Of a DNA stretch of 64,000 bases, positions 1-7,835 are shown piece by piece. The DNA is taken from assembly GCF_001618145.1 (NCBI RefSeq), contig NZ_LQNF01000003.1, positions 1-64,000 of the forward strand, written 5' to 3'. The DNA comes from Oceanobacillus damuensis (GTDB taxonomy: Bacteria; Bacillota; Bacilli; Bacillales; Amphibacillaceae). The notes under the pieces are model-generated. The model ran no database searches. It saw only the letters and a list, made by a program, of their open reading frames with translations, and had not been told where the DNA came from. Both the position numbers and the translations under genes were made by a program. Each line of letters begins with the position of its first letter. The first letter of the stretch is position 1.

Positions 1-135
1 CCAGCAGAAGAAGTACCAGCTGAAGAACCGGTAACGGAAGACCCAGCAGAAGAAACGCCAGTTGAAGGTCCTGTAACAGAAGATCCAGCTGAGGATCCAG
101 CAACAGATGAACCAGTAGAAACACCAGAAGTGTAA
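1..135 (+). CDS. C-terminal end of a Pro/Glu/Thr-rich repeat protein (partial)
   Basis: Frame 1 is open from the first base to a TAA at 133-135, giving 44 residues of low-complexity acidic sequence built from variants of PAEEPVTED and PVEGPVTED. Such Pro-Glu-Thr repeats are common at the ends of secreted or wall-associated Firmicute proteins, but no domain is visible here. The start lies outside the window. A strong rho-independent terminator follows at 153-187, which supports this as a genuine gene end. Function cannot be assigned. Confidence 0.75.
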   Translation, partial: PAEEVPAEEPVTEDPAEETPVEGPVTEDPAEDPATDEPVETPEV

Positions 136-152
136 TAGAAAATATTTAAAAG

Positions 153-187
153 AAATACCTTTCCCACTTAGGGAGAGGTATTTTTTT
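153..187 (+). terminator. Rho-independent terminator after the Pro/Glu repeat gene
   Basis: AAATACCTTTCCC (153-165) pairs with GGGAGAGGTATTT (171-183) with one G-U pair. A T-run follows, to about 187. Confidence 0.85.
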
Positions 188-332
188 GTTTAAATAAATA
201 CCTGCTTCGCATTATTGATAGTATCGTAATAGCACGAATGGGCTTTAAGCTATCCCAACATTCCCTTCTCATTCATATAATAAATTAGATTGTGTTCTGC
301 TGATTAAATTATTTTAAAGGAGGTAATGAATC

Positions 333-758
333 GTGACGCACGATCCGTTCAGGCAGCTGAGAAACATGAGAAAAGATTTCGGACGCATTTTTTCCGATTT
401 CCCTTTTTCTTTAGATGGAATACTTAACTCTGATGGGATCCGAATAGATATCCATGAAACAGAGGACGAGGTGGTGGCAATCTGTGATCTTCCGGGCTTA
501 AAGAAAAAGGAGGATTTGGAGATCGATGTTCAGAGTAATGTTTTAACAATTTCCGGTTCTATAAATGTAACAAATGAAGTAAATGGGGATAACATCCATA
601 GGAAGGAGCGCTTTGCCGGTAATTTCCAGAGATCCGTACTGCTTCCGTCACCGGTATCTTCAGAAGGAGTAACCGCTTTTTACAGGAATGGGGTCCTGGA
701 AGTGAAAATGCCAAAACTGCCAGACGACAAAAAGAAAATTAATATAGAGTTTGACTAA
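333..758 (+). CDS. Hsp20/alpha-crystallin small heat-shock protein
   Basis: This 141-residue protein is a small heat-shock protein, an ATP-independent chaperone that holds unfolding proteins. The alpha-crystallin core covers about residues 38-135: it begins IRIDIHETEDEVV, contains the DLPGLKKKED turn typical of bacterial Hsp20, and ends with the GVLEVKMPK strand. The short Phe-rich N-terminus (DPFRQLRN, FPFSLDG) fits the family, and the length is normal. Translation starts at GTG 333, preceded by AAAGGAGG at 317-323. It appears monocistronic. No CIRCE element was seen upstream. Confidence 0.93.
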   Translation: MTHDPFRQLRNMRKDFGRIFSDFPFSLDGILNSDGIRIDIHETEDEVVAICDLPGLKKKEDLEIDVQSNVLTISGSINVTNEVNGDNIHRKERFAGNFQRSVLLPSPVSSEGVTAFYRNGVLEVKMPKLPDDKKKINIEFD

Positions 759-1140
759 CAGGCCCACAGGGACAGGTTCCTCGGTCCATTTTAAGAATAG
801 GCAGGAGTTGTGGGGGCAGTTAATAACACCATATATCACTTTACTGACAGGGGTACGTAAGAGAGACACGCACTATTGCTCCCCTTCTGCATTTATATTC
901 TATTTATCTTAAGAATAGCGGAGATTCTGAAATGCTTCGTAAGTGGCTGACCGAGGGAATTACTGAGCATGCAACTAGAAAGGTTAGATTTATCGCTCTT
1001 AAAAAAGCATAATTGAATCCAGAAATAATTTTATACCTCCACAATAACAAGGTCCCAACTGTAAAAATCTCCCTAACCCCACTCCATCGATGATTTCCTG
1101 TATACTGATTTTATTGATTAAATGATTTGTAAATGAACAA
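759..1140. other. Intergenic region with one dispersed-repeat copy
   Basis: This gap has no convincing gene. Positions 761-788 hold a copy, in reverse orientation, of the ACCTGTCCC/GGACC dispersed repeat also seen near 11.56 and 14.49 kb. A 26-codon ORF at 932-1012 (begins MLRKWLTEG) follows a GGAG 8 bases upstream, but it resembles no family I recognise and may be chance or a relic. Confidence 0.5.
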
Positions 1141-1158
1141 ATGAGAAGGGTGAGCGTC

Positions 1159-2211
1159 GTGAGGCAGGTTTACAGTGACATTATTCAATTTCGCGGGAAT
1201 CACTATGATTTCGGGTTTATGCAAGGGGAAAGTATAAAAGATTCTTTTATTGTCAAAAACAGGCATCGCCATTGGAAGCTAAGAAGACCTCGGTTTACGA
1301 TTGATGAGAGGGAAGCGAAGCAGGCATTTTTGCAGTTCGCGCCTCAAATCTGGGAGGAGCTTGAAGGATTGCGGGATGCACTCGAGAAGCCGATGGATAT
1401 CATTTTGCGTGATTTTGGCAATTATCGGGTCCAGCCAGTGTACAGCGGATGTTCAATCTTAACGGGAAAGGATTATCTGATCCGTAATTATGATTATCAT
1501 CCGAAAACCTATGAAGGGCGCTATAACTTTTTCCAACCGACTGACAGCGGTTACGCGTTTGTTGGTCCATCACAGCGAATTACCGGTCGGATGGACGGGA
1601 TGAACGAGAAGGGACTTGCGATGGGCTATAATTTTATCAATCGTAAGGAACCAGGTGATGGGTTCATTTGCCATATGATTGGAAGGATCATTTTAGAAAC
1701 GTGTGCAAATGTTGAGGAAGCAATCGCACTTGTGAAGGAAATTCCGCATCGGACATCATTTAGCTACATAGTACTCGACGAAAAGGAAGAGACGTTTGTG
1801 CTTGAAGCAACTCCTCGGTCTGTGAAAGTAAGTCAGGCCAATGTATGTACGAATCATTTCGAAGTGTTGCAGCATGAAAATCGCCGTTATATCGATGAGT
1901 CTCAGGAGCGGTTGGATGCGATTCGGAAGGGAAAAGATCAGGCGACAGATGGATACAGTGCATTCCGACTGTTGAATGATACGGATAAAGGCGTCTTTGT
2001 AGATAATTATAAAAGCTGGTCAGGAACATTACATACATCAGCTTATTTCCCAAAACAGAAAAAGGCTTGGATTGCGATCGGTGGTGACCAGGAGCCGATT
2101 GAATTTGATTTTAAAGCATGGTTGGATGGGGAAAATGTTACTCAGAAAAAAATAGTTGGTCAAGTGAATACGGATGCAGGGTTTGCGCATATGGATGAAA
2201 ACGCGCGTTGA
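1159..2211 (+). CDS. C45-family peptidase / acyl-CoA:6-APA acyltransferase-like Ntn hydrolase
   Basis: The protein (about 350 residues) belongs to the Ntn-hydrolase superfamily, in the C45/acyltransferase and choloylglycine hydrolase-like group. These enzymes self-cleave before a cysteine and then act as amidases or acyltransferases. The probable nucleophile is the Cys in YSGCSIL (codon at 1450), followed by the family-typical NYDYHP stretch, GRMDGMNEKGLAMGYN and TSFSYIVLDE. The ORF opens at ATG 1141, but GTG 1159 is preferred: AGAAGGG (1143-1149) lies nine bases upstream of it, while ATG 1141 has no ribosome site. No signal peptide is seen, so it is probably cytoplasmic. The natural substrate is unknown. 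Confidence 0.85.
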   Translation: MRQVYSDIIQFRGNHYDFGFMQGESIKDSFIVKNRHRHWKLRRPRFTIDEREAKQAFLQFAPQIWEELEGLRDALEKPMDIILRDFGNYRVQPVYSGCSILTGKDYLIRNYDYHPKTYEGRYNFFQPTDSGYAFVGPSQRITGRMDGMNEKGLAMGYNFINRKEPGDGFICHMIGRIILETCANVEEAIALVKEIPHRTSFSYIVLDEKEETFVLEATPRSVKVSQANVCTNHFEVLQHENRRYIDESQERLDAIRKGKDQATDGYSAFRLLNDTDKGVFVDNYKSWSGTLHTSAYFPKQKKAWIAIGGDQEPIEFDFKAWLDGENVTQKKIVGQVNTDAGFAHMDENAR

Positions 2212-2300
2212 GTGCAAAGGTTGGAATCAGTCCCACACAACAACTGACACGTTTATCTGTTAAATGGTTTATTCACACTTAATTTAAAGGGAAGCCAATA

Positions 2301-2334
2301 CAAAGCCACCCAAATTTTTTAGGGTGGCTTTGTG
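2301..2334. terminator. Bidirectional terminator between convergent genes
   Basis: CAAAGCCACCC (2301-2311) pairs perfectly with GGGTGGCTTTG (2322-2332) around an AT-rich loop. It lies between the convergent C45-family gene and the phosphoesterase gene. Confidence 0.75.
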
Positions 2335-2365
2335 ATAAATATTTTTTGCCAAGTAATTAACTAGC

Positions 2366-3463
2366 TTATTCTATTCCATAATCCTCAGCGAAGAGCATTT
2401 TTGTATCAACCAGGACATTCTCGTCATTTTCATCCAAGTGGAATACACGGGCGCCGCGCAGCCTGTTGTTTTCCTCGCCGCCAAGGCCATAGGCTCCATA
2501 TCCCACGCTGCCTGCGTAACCTAATTTAATGCCATAATAGTCACCAACATATGTATTGATATGGTCATGACCAGAGAAGACACCTTTCACATCGCCTCTT
2601 TCCAGCATAGCCGCAAACATCCCGCTGTTAAAAGGCCCAGTGCAGACACATTCGTTCTTTTCACCTACGATATTATGTTTTTCCACTGCTTCCTGATGAC
2701 TTTCCTCTGTTCTTTCATAAGGACTTGCATACCACATAAACTCGAACTCTGGAAGAGGAATATGCATGAATGCCAAAGATGGAACTTTATGGCCAGTTGT
2801 TTGCTCCAGTTTTTCCGAAGTTTCATAATACCATGCTACTTGATCATGACGGAGCCAATCCCATGTTTGGTATCCATCGAAATTCTGTTCAGCTATTTCA
2901 TCCGGGGCATATCTCCCACTATCAAACAGCCAAATGTTAAAAGCCGGCTCTGAATTTTTGGAGTTATTGATAACCAAGTTAGTGTTTCCAGTTCCGGTAA
3001 TATCCTTAGCTCCCGGTTTGTTTACATTATGTTCGTAAGACATATAAACTTCCAGCATATCTGCTTCGTTCATTCCTGTCTTCGGTGTATGGTCCTCATC
3101 ATGATTACCGAAAGTAACTGCCCATTGGACACCCCTATCTTCCATCGGTTGTGCAATGTTATCGATGGCTTGTTTCACCTCTTCCGGTGTTTCCATGTCA
3201 GCATTAAGCATGTCACCATTTAAAATTGCTAAATCTGGATTCTGCTCATCAAGCACCTTATCCATCAATTCTATTGTACGGGAATCGATATCCTCGTCAT
3301 CCTGAATATCGTTAAATTGCACAATTTTGTATTCCCCCTCAGAGTTGAATTGAAGTTTTTCATTCTCATTGGTCTTCCCTTGTACGGAAGAATTGGTGAA
3401 GCTAGTTGTCATTAAGATTACAGCGATTGCAATGATGATTCCGGTTAATGATCTCATTTTCAT
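2366..3463 (-). CDS. Secreted calcineurin-like metallophosphoesterase
   Basis: This 365-residue protein starts with a signal peptide (MKMRSLTG, then a hydrophobic stretch, then TSFTNSSVQG), so it is probably exported. The metallophosphoesterase motifs appear in order: FNDIQDDEDID (first metal motif, with Gln where many families have His), LNGDML, TFGNHDEDH and GHDHINTYVGDYYG. This pattern fits the purple-acid-phosphatase-like DR1281/YkuE branch that hydrolyses phosphomono- or diesters. It appears monocistronic, with a purine-rich AAGGGG-type ribosome site before ATG 3463. The substrate is unknown. Together with the nucleotidase at 7836 and the fusion at 56923, it is one of three extracellular phosphoesterases in the window. 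Confidence 0.88.
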   Translation of the reverse strand: MKMRSLTGIIIAIAVILMTTSFTNSSVQGKTNENEKLQFNSEGEYKIVQFNDIQDDEDIDSRTIELMDKVLDEQNPDLAILNGDMLNADMETPEEVKQAIDNIAQPMEDRGVQWAVTFGNHDEDHTPKTGMNEADMLEVYMSYEHNVNKPGAKDITGTGNTNLVINNSKNSEPAFNIWLFDSGRYAPDEIAEQNFDGYQTWDWLRHDQVAWYYETSEKLEQTTGHKVPSLAFMHIPLPEFEFMWYASPYERTEESHQEAVEKHNIVGEKNECVCTGPFNSGMFAAMLERGDVKGVFSGHDHINTYVGDYYGIKLGYAGSVGYGAYGLGGEENNRLRGARVFHLDENDENVLVDTKMLFAEDYGIE

Positions 3464-3633
3464 AAAAAAACCCCTTTCTTAGTTGTAGTTAAATTTTAAT
3501 ATAATGGCATTAAACGCATATTAATTTACTTTATGATTTATGTGAAAATAGATAGTTTAATAGACCTAAGCCGAAAGCCACTCTGCAATAGAACTGGATG
3601 ACCAATTGTTGGAAAAATATAGAAGTAAATAGG

Positions 3634-3662
3634 TTGACAAATTAGTTTAGAAGTCCTAAAAT
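3634..3662 (+). promoter_or_regulatory. Candidate sigma-A promoter upstream of the gluconate dehydrogenase operon
   Basis: TTGACA at 3634-3639 and TAAAAT at 3657-3662 are separated by 17 bases. The distance to ATG 4008 is about 345 bases, so either the leader is long or another promoter is used. Confidence 0.45.
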
Positions 3663-3834
3663 TTAGTTACCGTAATTTTATAAAAAATTATAATAATTAA
3701 GCGTAATTAAAATAATTTTTATTATTTTATGGTGGGAAATTCAATACATGGATTTCTTTATCGTTTTAATCTAGTAATTCATATGATTTAAGCAGAAATA
3801 AAGAGAATCTATTTTGATAGCTTGATTATATTGT

Positions 3835-3849
3835 ATGAAAGCGCGACCA
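3835..3849 (+). promoter_or_regulatory. cre-like CcpA site
   Basis: ATGAAAGCGCGACCA matches the cre consensus WTGNAANCGNWNNCW at 14 of 15 positions. It lies between the candidate promoter at 3634-3662 and the oxidoreductase genes, where it could act as a roadblock for catabolite repression. The rest of the gap 3464-4007 is AT-rich and shows no gene. Confidence 0.35.
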
Positions 3850-4007
3850 TTATATTTGGCGACTAAATTCATGAACAAACCAAGCACAAAGAAGATGAAT
3901 TATACAAATTCGGGGATAACTGCATAATCGACTGGGGAAGGAAATCCCTTACGATGCTTTTCCACCTCTCTTTACTTCAAATTTTCTAAGAATTGGAGGC
4001 TTTTTTT

Positions 4008-4772
4008 ATGTCAACGAATGATGAGAAACAACTGAAGACAACCGATTCCTCAAGACGTAAATTCTTAAAGAATTCTGGTATGGCTGTTGGGGGTATTGCA
4101 GTCGGTGGAGCATTAGGCGGATTACTTGGAATGAATGGAACAAGTGAACCAGCAGAACCAGCATCTACTTCACCAGCAAATAGTCACACAGAAAATCATA
4201 ATGTGGCGTTAATGTACTTCACCCCAGAACAGTTTAGTATTACAGATGCTGCTACAGAGCGCATTTTCCCGGAAGATGATAACGGACCGGGAGCTAAAGA
4301 GTTATTAGTCGCATATTACATCGACCACCAATTAGCTGGTGGTTGGGGCACTGGAGCAACTGAATACACTTCAGGTCCGTTCTTCCCTGGTGAGCCGACA
4401 CAAGGTTATCAAGGTCGCCTGAATAGACAACAAATCTTTACAATTGGTCTAAAAGGAATCCAGGATTATAGTCAAAAAACATATCAGAAAAATTTTCCGG
4501 AGCTTACAGAAGAAGAACAGGATGCTGTTTTAACAGAGTTTGACGAAGGTAATGTGCAACTAAGTGGCACAACTTCATCCCATTTCTTTAGTGAATTGCG
4601 CACAGCTACACTTGAAGGTGCCTATGCGGATCCATTATATGGTGGTAATGCTAGAATGGCAGGATGGGAGATGAAGGACTTCCCGGGACATCAAATGAGC
4701 TACCTTGATATTATCGAAGAAGAGTTTACTGAAATTAAACCAAAAGCATTGAATTCACAACACAATCACTAA
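4008..4772 (+). CDS. Gluconate 2-dehydrogenase subunit 3 family protein, Tat-exported
   Basis: This is the small gamma-type subunit of a membrane-associated GMC dehydrogenase, about 254 residues. It carries a twin-arginine signal: SSRRKFLKNSG followed by a glycine/alanine-rich hydrophobic stretch. The mature domain has family-typical segments such as FSITDAATERIFPEDDNGPGA, YYIDHQLAGGWG and GAYADPLYGGNARMAGW. An in-frame TTG exists at 3993, but GGAGG at 3995-3999 sits eight bases before ATG 4008, so that ATG is the start. The flavoprotein subunit lacks its own signal, so it is probably carried across the membrane with this Tat subunit. Its gene follows 109 bases downstream. Confidence 0.88.
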   Translation: MSTNDEKQLKTTDSSRRKFLKNSGMAVGGIAVGGALGGLLGMNGTSEPAEPASTSPANSHTENHNVALMYFTPEQFSITDAATERIFPEDDNGPGAKELLVAYYIDHQLAGGWGTGATEYTSGPFFPGEPTQGYQGRLNRQQIFTIGLKGIQDYSQKTYQKNFPELTEEEQDAVLTEFDEGNVQLSGTTSSHFFSELRTATLEGAYADPLYGGNARMAGWEMKDFPGHQMSYLDIIEEEFTEIKPKALNSQHNH

Positions 4773-4881
4773 TAATTGAATAAGTAATAAATTTCACTTG
4801 AGTTAGATAGCTTTAAAAACAAAATTTAGTATTTTACTAAGGGATCAATAAAATAGATTAAAACAACTGGGGGAGTTATAG

Positions 4882-6630
4882 ATGGCAACGAAATTACCAA
4901 AAACGGACGCCGTAATTATTGGGGTTGGCTGGGCAGGAGGAATTATTGCTTCCGAGCTTACAAAAGAGGGACTAAAGGTAGTTGGTATTGAACGTGGTAA
5001 CGATAGAAAAACAGAAGACTATTATATGATGCATGATGAACTTAGATATGCGCAAAGACATGGCATGATGCAAGACCTATCGAAAGAAACAGTTACATTC
5101 CGCAATAATGAAGATATGCGTGCACTCCCAATGAGAAGATATGGTTCTTTCTTGCTAGGAGATGGTGTAGGTGGTGCCGGTGTTCACTGGAACGGACAGA
5201 ACTTCCGCTTCTTGCCATATGATTTCGAGCTCCGCAGTCAAACCATTGCAAAATATGGAGAAGGAAAAATTCCTAAGGATATGACAATTCAAGACTGGGG
5301 AATTACTTATGATGAAATTGAGCCATATTATGATAAATATGAAAAAATGGCCGGCATTTCAGGCGAAGATAACCCATTAGGCGGGCATCGGTCGAATCCG
5401 TTTCCAACTCCGCCAATGAAAAAGACTGTAAATATGAAATTATTCGAGGAAGCAGCAAAGAAGCTGGGATTAAATCCATATGTGCAACCATCCGCTAACC
5501 TGTCAGAGGATTATACAAACCCGGACGGTATTTCTCGTGTTGCATGTCAGTATTGTGGATTTTGTGAACGTTTTGGTTGTGAGTATGGTGCAAAAGCTGA
5601 TCCGATTGTTACGGTATTGCCTGTAGCAAAGGAAACAGGGAATTTTGAATTACGTGCACATTCTTATGTAACACGCATTCTTCATGATGGTAATGGGAAG
5701 GCTACTGGTGTACTGTACACGGATTTGAATACGGGTGAGGAATTTGAACAGCCTGCAGATGTCGTTGTCTTGACAAGTTATGTCTTTAATAATGTACGCC
5801 TTCTTCTATTATCTGAACTCGGGAAAGCGTATAATTCTGAAGATGGTACAGGATCTGTTGGGAAAAACTATGCATATCAGATAAGAATAGGGAAGTCGAC
5901 TGGTTTCTTTGATGATAAGAAATTCAATATGTTTGCTGGTGCAGGTGGATTAGGTATTCTTTTGGATGATTATAACGGCGATAATTTTGACCATACCGAT
6001 TTAGACTTTATTCATGGGGGAATGATTATTCATCAGCAAACAGGTCAACGGCCGATTGCGAATAACCCTGTGCCATCCGGTACACCATCATGGGGGCAAG
6101 AATTTAAAGAGGCTTCCTTAAAATATACGAATGCTACACTAACCGTAAGTGGTGAAGGAGCATCCATGGCCTTTAAAGATCATTACCTTGATCTTGATCC
6201 AACATATAAAGATTCTAATGGAGATCCATTAATTCGTCTGACGTATGATTTCAAAGAACAAGACCGGAAGTTAGCTGAATACTTAGCCAAAAGATGTGAA
6301 GAGATCTTAATTGAGATGGGTGCAGATCATGTGGATACCATGCAAGAATTAGCGCCATACGATGTTGCTGTTTACCAATCCACACATAATACTGGCGGGG
6401 TGATTATGGGTGCAGATGCTGAAACGTCTGCGGTCAATAGTTACTTGCAAATGTGGGATGTTGACAATCTATTTGTTGTTGGCGCTTCAGCATTTCCGCA
6501 AAATGCCGGATATAATCCAACAGGAACGGTAGGTGCATTATCCTACCGTGCAGCAGAGGGAATCGTTGAATATCTTAAAAATGGTGGCGGACAATTAGTT
6601 CAAGCTAAAAAGGAAAAACAAAAAGCTTAA
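4882..6630 (+). CDS. GMC oxidoreductase, gluconate 2-dehydrogenase flavoprotein-like subunit
   Basis: This 582-residue FAD enzyme oxidises a sugar or sugar acid. The N-terminal dinucleotide-binding motif is VIIGVGWAGGIIASELTKEG, ending in an acidic residue (GIERG) as expected for FAD. GDGVGGAGVHWNG is the GMC signature-like loop, and a cysteine-rich segment (CQYCGFCERFGCEYGA) resembles that of bacterial gluconate and sorbitol dehydrogenases. The C-terminal active-site region includes STHNTGGVIMG and NAGYNPTGTVGALSYRAAEG. A GGGGGAG ribosome site precedes ATG 4882. With the Tat subunit it should form a periplasm-facing dehydrogenase. No cytochrome c subunit gene is adjacent. The exact substrate is not proven by sequence. 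Confidence 0.9.
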   Translation: MATKLPKTDAVIIGVGWAGGIIASELTKEGLKVVGIERGNDRKTEDYYMMHDELRYAQRHGMMQDLSKETVTFRNNEDMRALPMRRYGSFLLGDGVGGAGVHWNGQNFRFLPYDFELRSQTIAKYGEGKIPKDMTIQDWGITYDEIEPYYDKYEKMAGISGEDNPLGGHRSNPFPTPPMKKTVNMKLFEEAAKKLGLNPYVQPSANLSEDYTNPDGISRVACQYCGFCERFGCEYGAKADPIVTVLPVAKETGNFELRAHSYVTRILHDGNGKATGVLYTDLNTGEEFEQPADVVVLTSYVFNNVRLLLLSELGKAYNSEDGTGSVGKNYAYQIRIGKSTGFFDDKKFNMFAGAGGLGILLDDYNGDNFDHTDLDFIHGGMIIHQQTGQRPIANNPVPSGTPSWGQEFKEASLKYTNATLTVSGEGASMAFKDHYLDLDPTYKDSNGDPLIRLTYDFKEQDRKLAEYLAKRCEEILIEMGADHVDTMQELAPYDVAVYQSTHNTGGVIMGADAETSAVNSYLQMWDVDNLFVVGASAFPQNAGYNPTGTVGALSYRAAEGIVEYLKNGGGQLVQAKKEKQKA

Positions 6631-6725
6631 TGGAAGGAATACACTAAAATCCAAAGCATACGTTCTGTGGGATTTCAGGACAAGTTCCAGGCTCCTCACT
6701 GCTGTAAACCAATAAAATAAAATAC

Positions 6726-6776
6726 AAAAAACTGCAAGCATCGGTATAGTTAATCCCAAGCTTGCAGTTTTTATTT
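6726..6776. terminator. Bidirectional terminator between convergent genes
   Basis: AAAACTGCAAGC (about 6728-6739) pairs with GCTTGCAGTTTT (6760-6771), with A/T tracts on both sides. It serves the convergent GMC oxidoreductase and HAD genes. The loop text GGTATAGTTAATCCCA is echoed in the hairpin at 45224-45278. Confidence 0.8.
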
Positions 6777-6814
6777 TGATAAAATCCAATATGAACTACA
6801 CTAAAATCGTTCTA

Positions 6815-7645
6815 CTATTTAACACTTACACGCAAAGGCTCTAATGCAAGTTTTTCGATTGCATGTGCAACTCCGCTTTCATTATTGCTTCGGGTTTGAA
6901 AATCGGCGGCTGCTTTGATTTCTGGAATGGCATTATCCATTGCCACGCCACACCCTGCATAGTTGATCATGGATAAATCATTTCCATTATCACCAATACT
7001 CATTACTTCCTCTTGCTTTATACCAAGCTGTTCGGCAAGTTTTTTCACTGCGTTTCCTTTGCTTGCACTAGGATGAACAAATTCTAGGAAATATGGGGAG
7101 CTTTGTACAATCGTATACTGTTCTTTTATGTTTTCTGGAAGTGCTTGAATGGTTTGAACTAAGTTGTCCGGCTGATCGATATACATGATTTTTGGTAAGG
7201 ATAGATCTGCAGGCACGTCGCTCACCTGGCGATAACTTAATGGAATTTTATTCAAATACGATTCCAATACCGTAAATTCACTGATATTTTTGTTCGGGGA
7301 ATAAAGACTTTCCGCATCAAAAAAATGCATTGGTGTGTTCAACTCGATACTGAGGTCATACAACTTTACTAAATCGTCACGTCCAAGTGATAATTCCGCT
7401 ACAATCTCGTTTGTATGTGTATCTTGCACAAATGCTCCATTATATGCGATGACAAAGTCGCCTTCCTGATCTAAGTTTAGTGCTTTAATATATCTTCTCA
7501 TGCCACCAATCGGCCGTCCGGAGCAGAGGACAATTTTAATCCCTTGTCTTTTTGCTTCATCTAATGTGTGTTTTACAGCTTCTGGTACTTCATGACGGTC
7601 ATTTAAAAGCGTCCCGTCCATGTCTATTGCGATTAATTTATACAA
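6815..7645 (-). CDS. Cof-type HAD-IIB phosphatase
   Basis: This 276-residue cytoplasmic HAD phosphatase contains all four motifs: DMDGTLLND (nucleophile Asp), VLCSGRP, a conserved Lys before the last motif (SASKGNAVKKLAEQLGI) and IGDNGNDLSMI. The C2B cap in the middle places it in the YidA/Cof family, which dephosphorylates sugar phosphates and other small metabolites. Translation begins at TTG 7645, with GGAG eight bases upstream (ATTGGAGAATGAACA). It is a single gene. The physiological substrate cannot be read from sequence. Confidence 0.92.
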   Translation of the reverse strand: MYKLIAIDMDGTLLNDRHEVPEAVKHTLDEAKRQGIKIVLCSGRPIGGMRRYIKALNLDQEGDFVIAYNGAFVQDTHTNEIVAELSLGRDDLVKLYDLSIELNTPMHFFDAESLYSPNKNISEFTVLESYLNKIPLSYRQVSDVPADLSLPKIMYIDQPDNLVQTIQALPENIKEQYTIVQSSPYFLEFVHPSASKGNAVKKLAEQLGIKQEEVMSIGDNGNDLSMINYAGCGVAMDNAIPEIKAAADFQTRSNNESGVAHAIEKLALEPLRVSVK

Positions 7646-7785
7646 TGTTCATTCTCCAATCTCTTGTCTGATAGGACCATTATACGACAACGAGGTTTAT
7701 TTGGCATGTGATTGTTTTAATTACTTACTTTCCATGACCTTCATGCTGCCAGTTATACAGAATTATCACGGTAAATAAAAGAAAA

Positions 7786-7824
7786 ATACCCGGAATCATC
7801 AATTAAATTGACGGTTCCGGGTTG
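7786..7824. terminator. Terminator of the 5'-nucleotidase gene
   Basis: ACCCGGAA (7788-7795) pairs with TTCCGGGT (7815-7822). On the minus strand it follows the nucleotidase stop and runs into a T-rich tract. Confidence 0.75.
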
Positions 7825-7835
7825 GTGATTGCTAT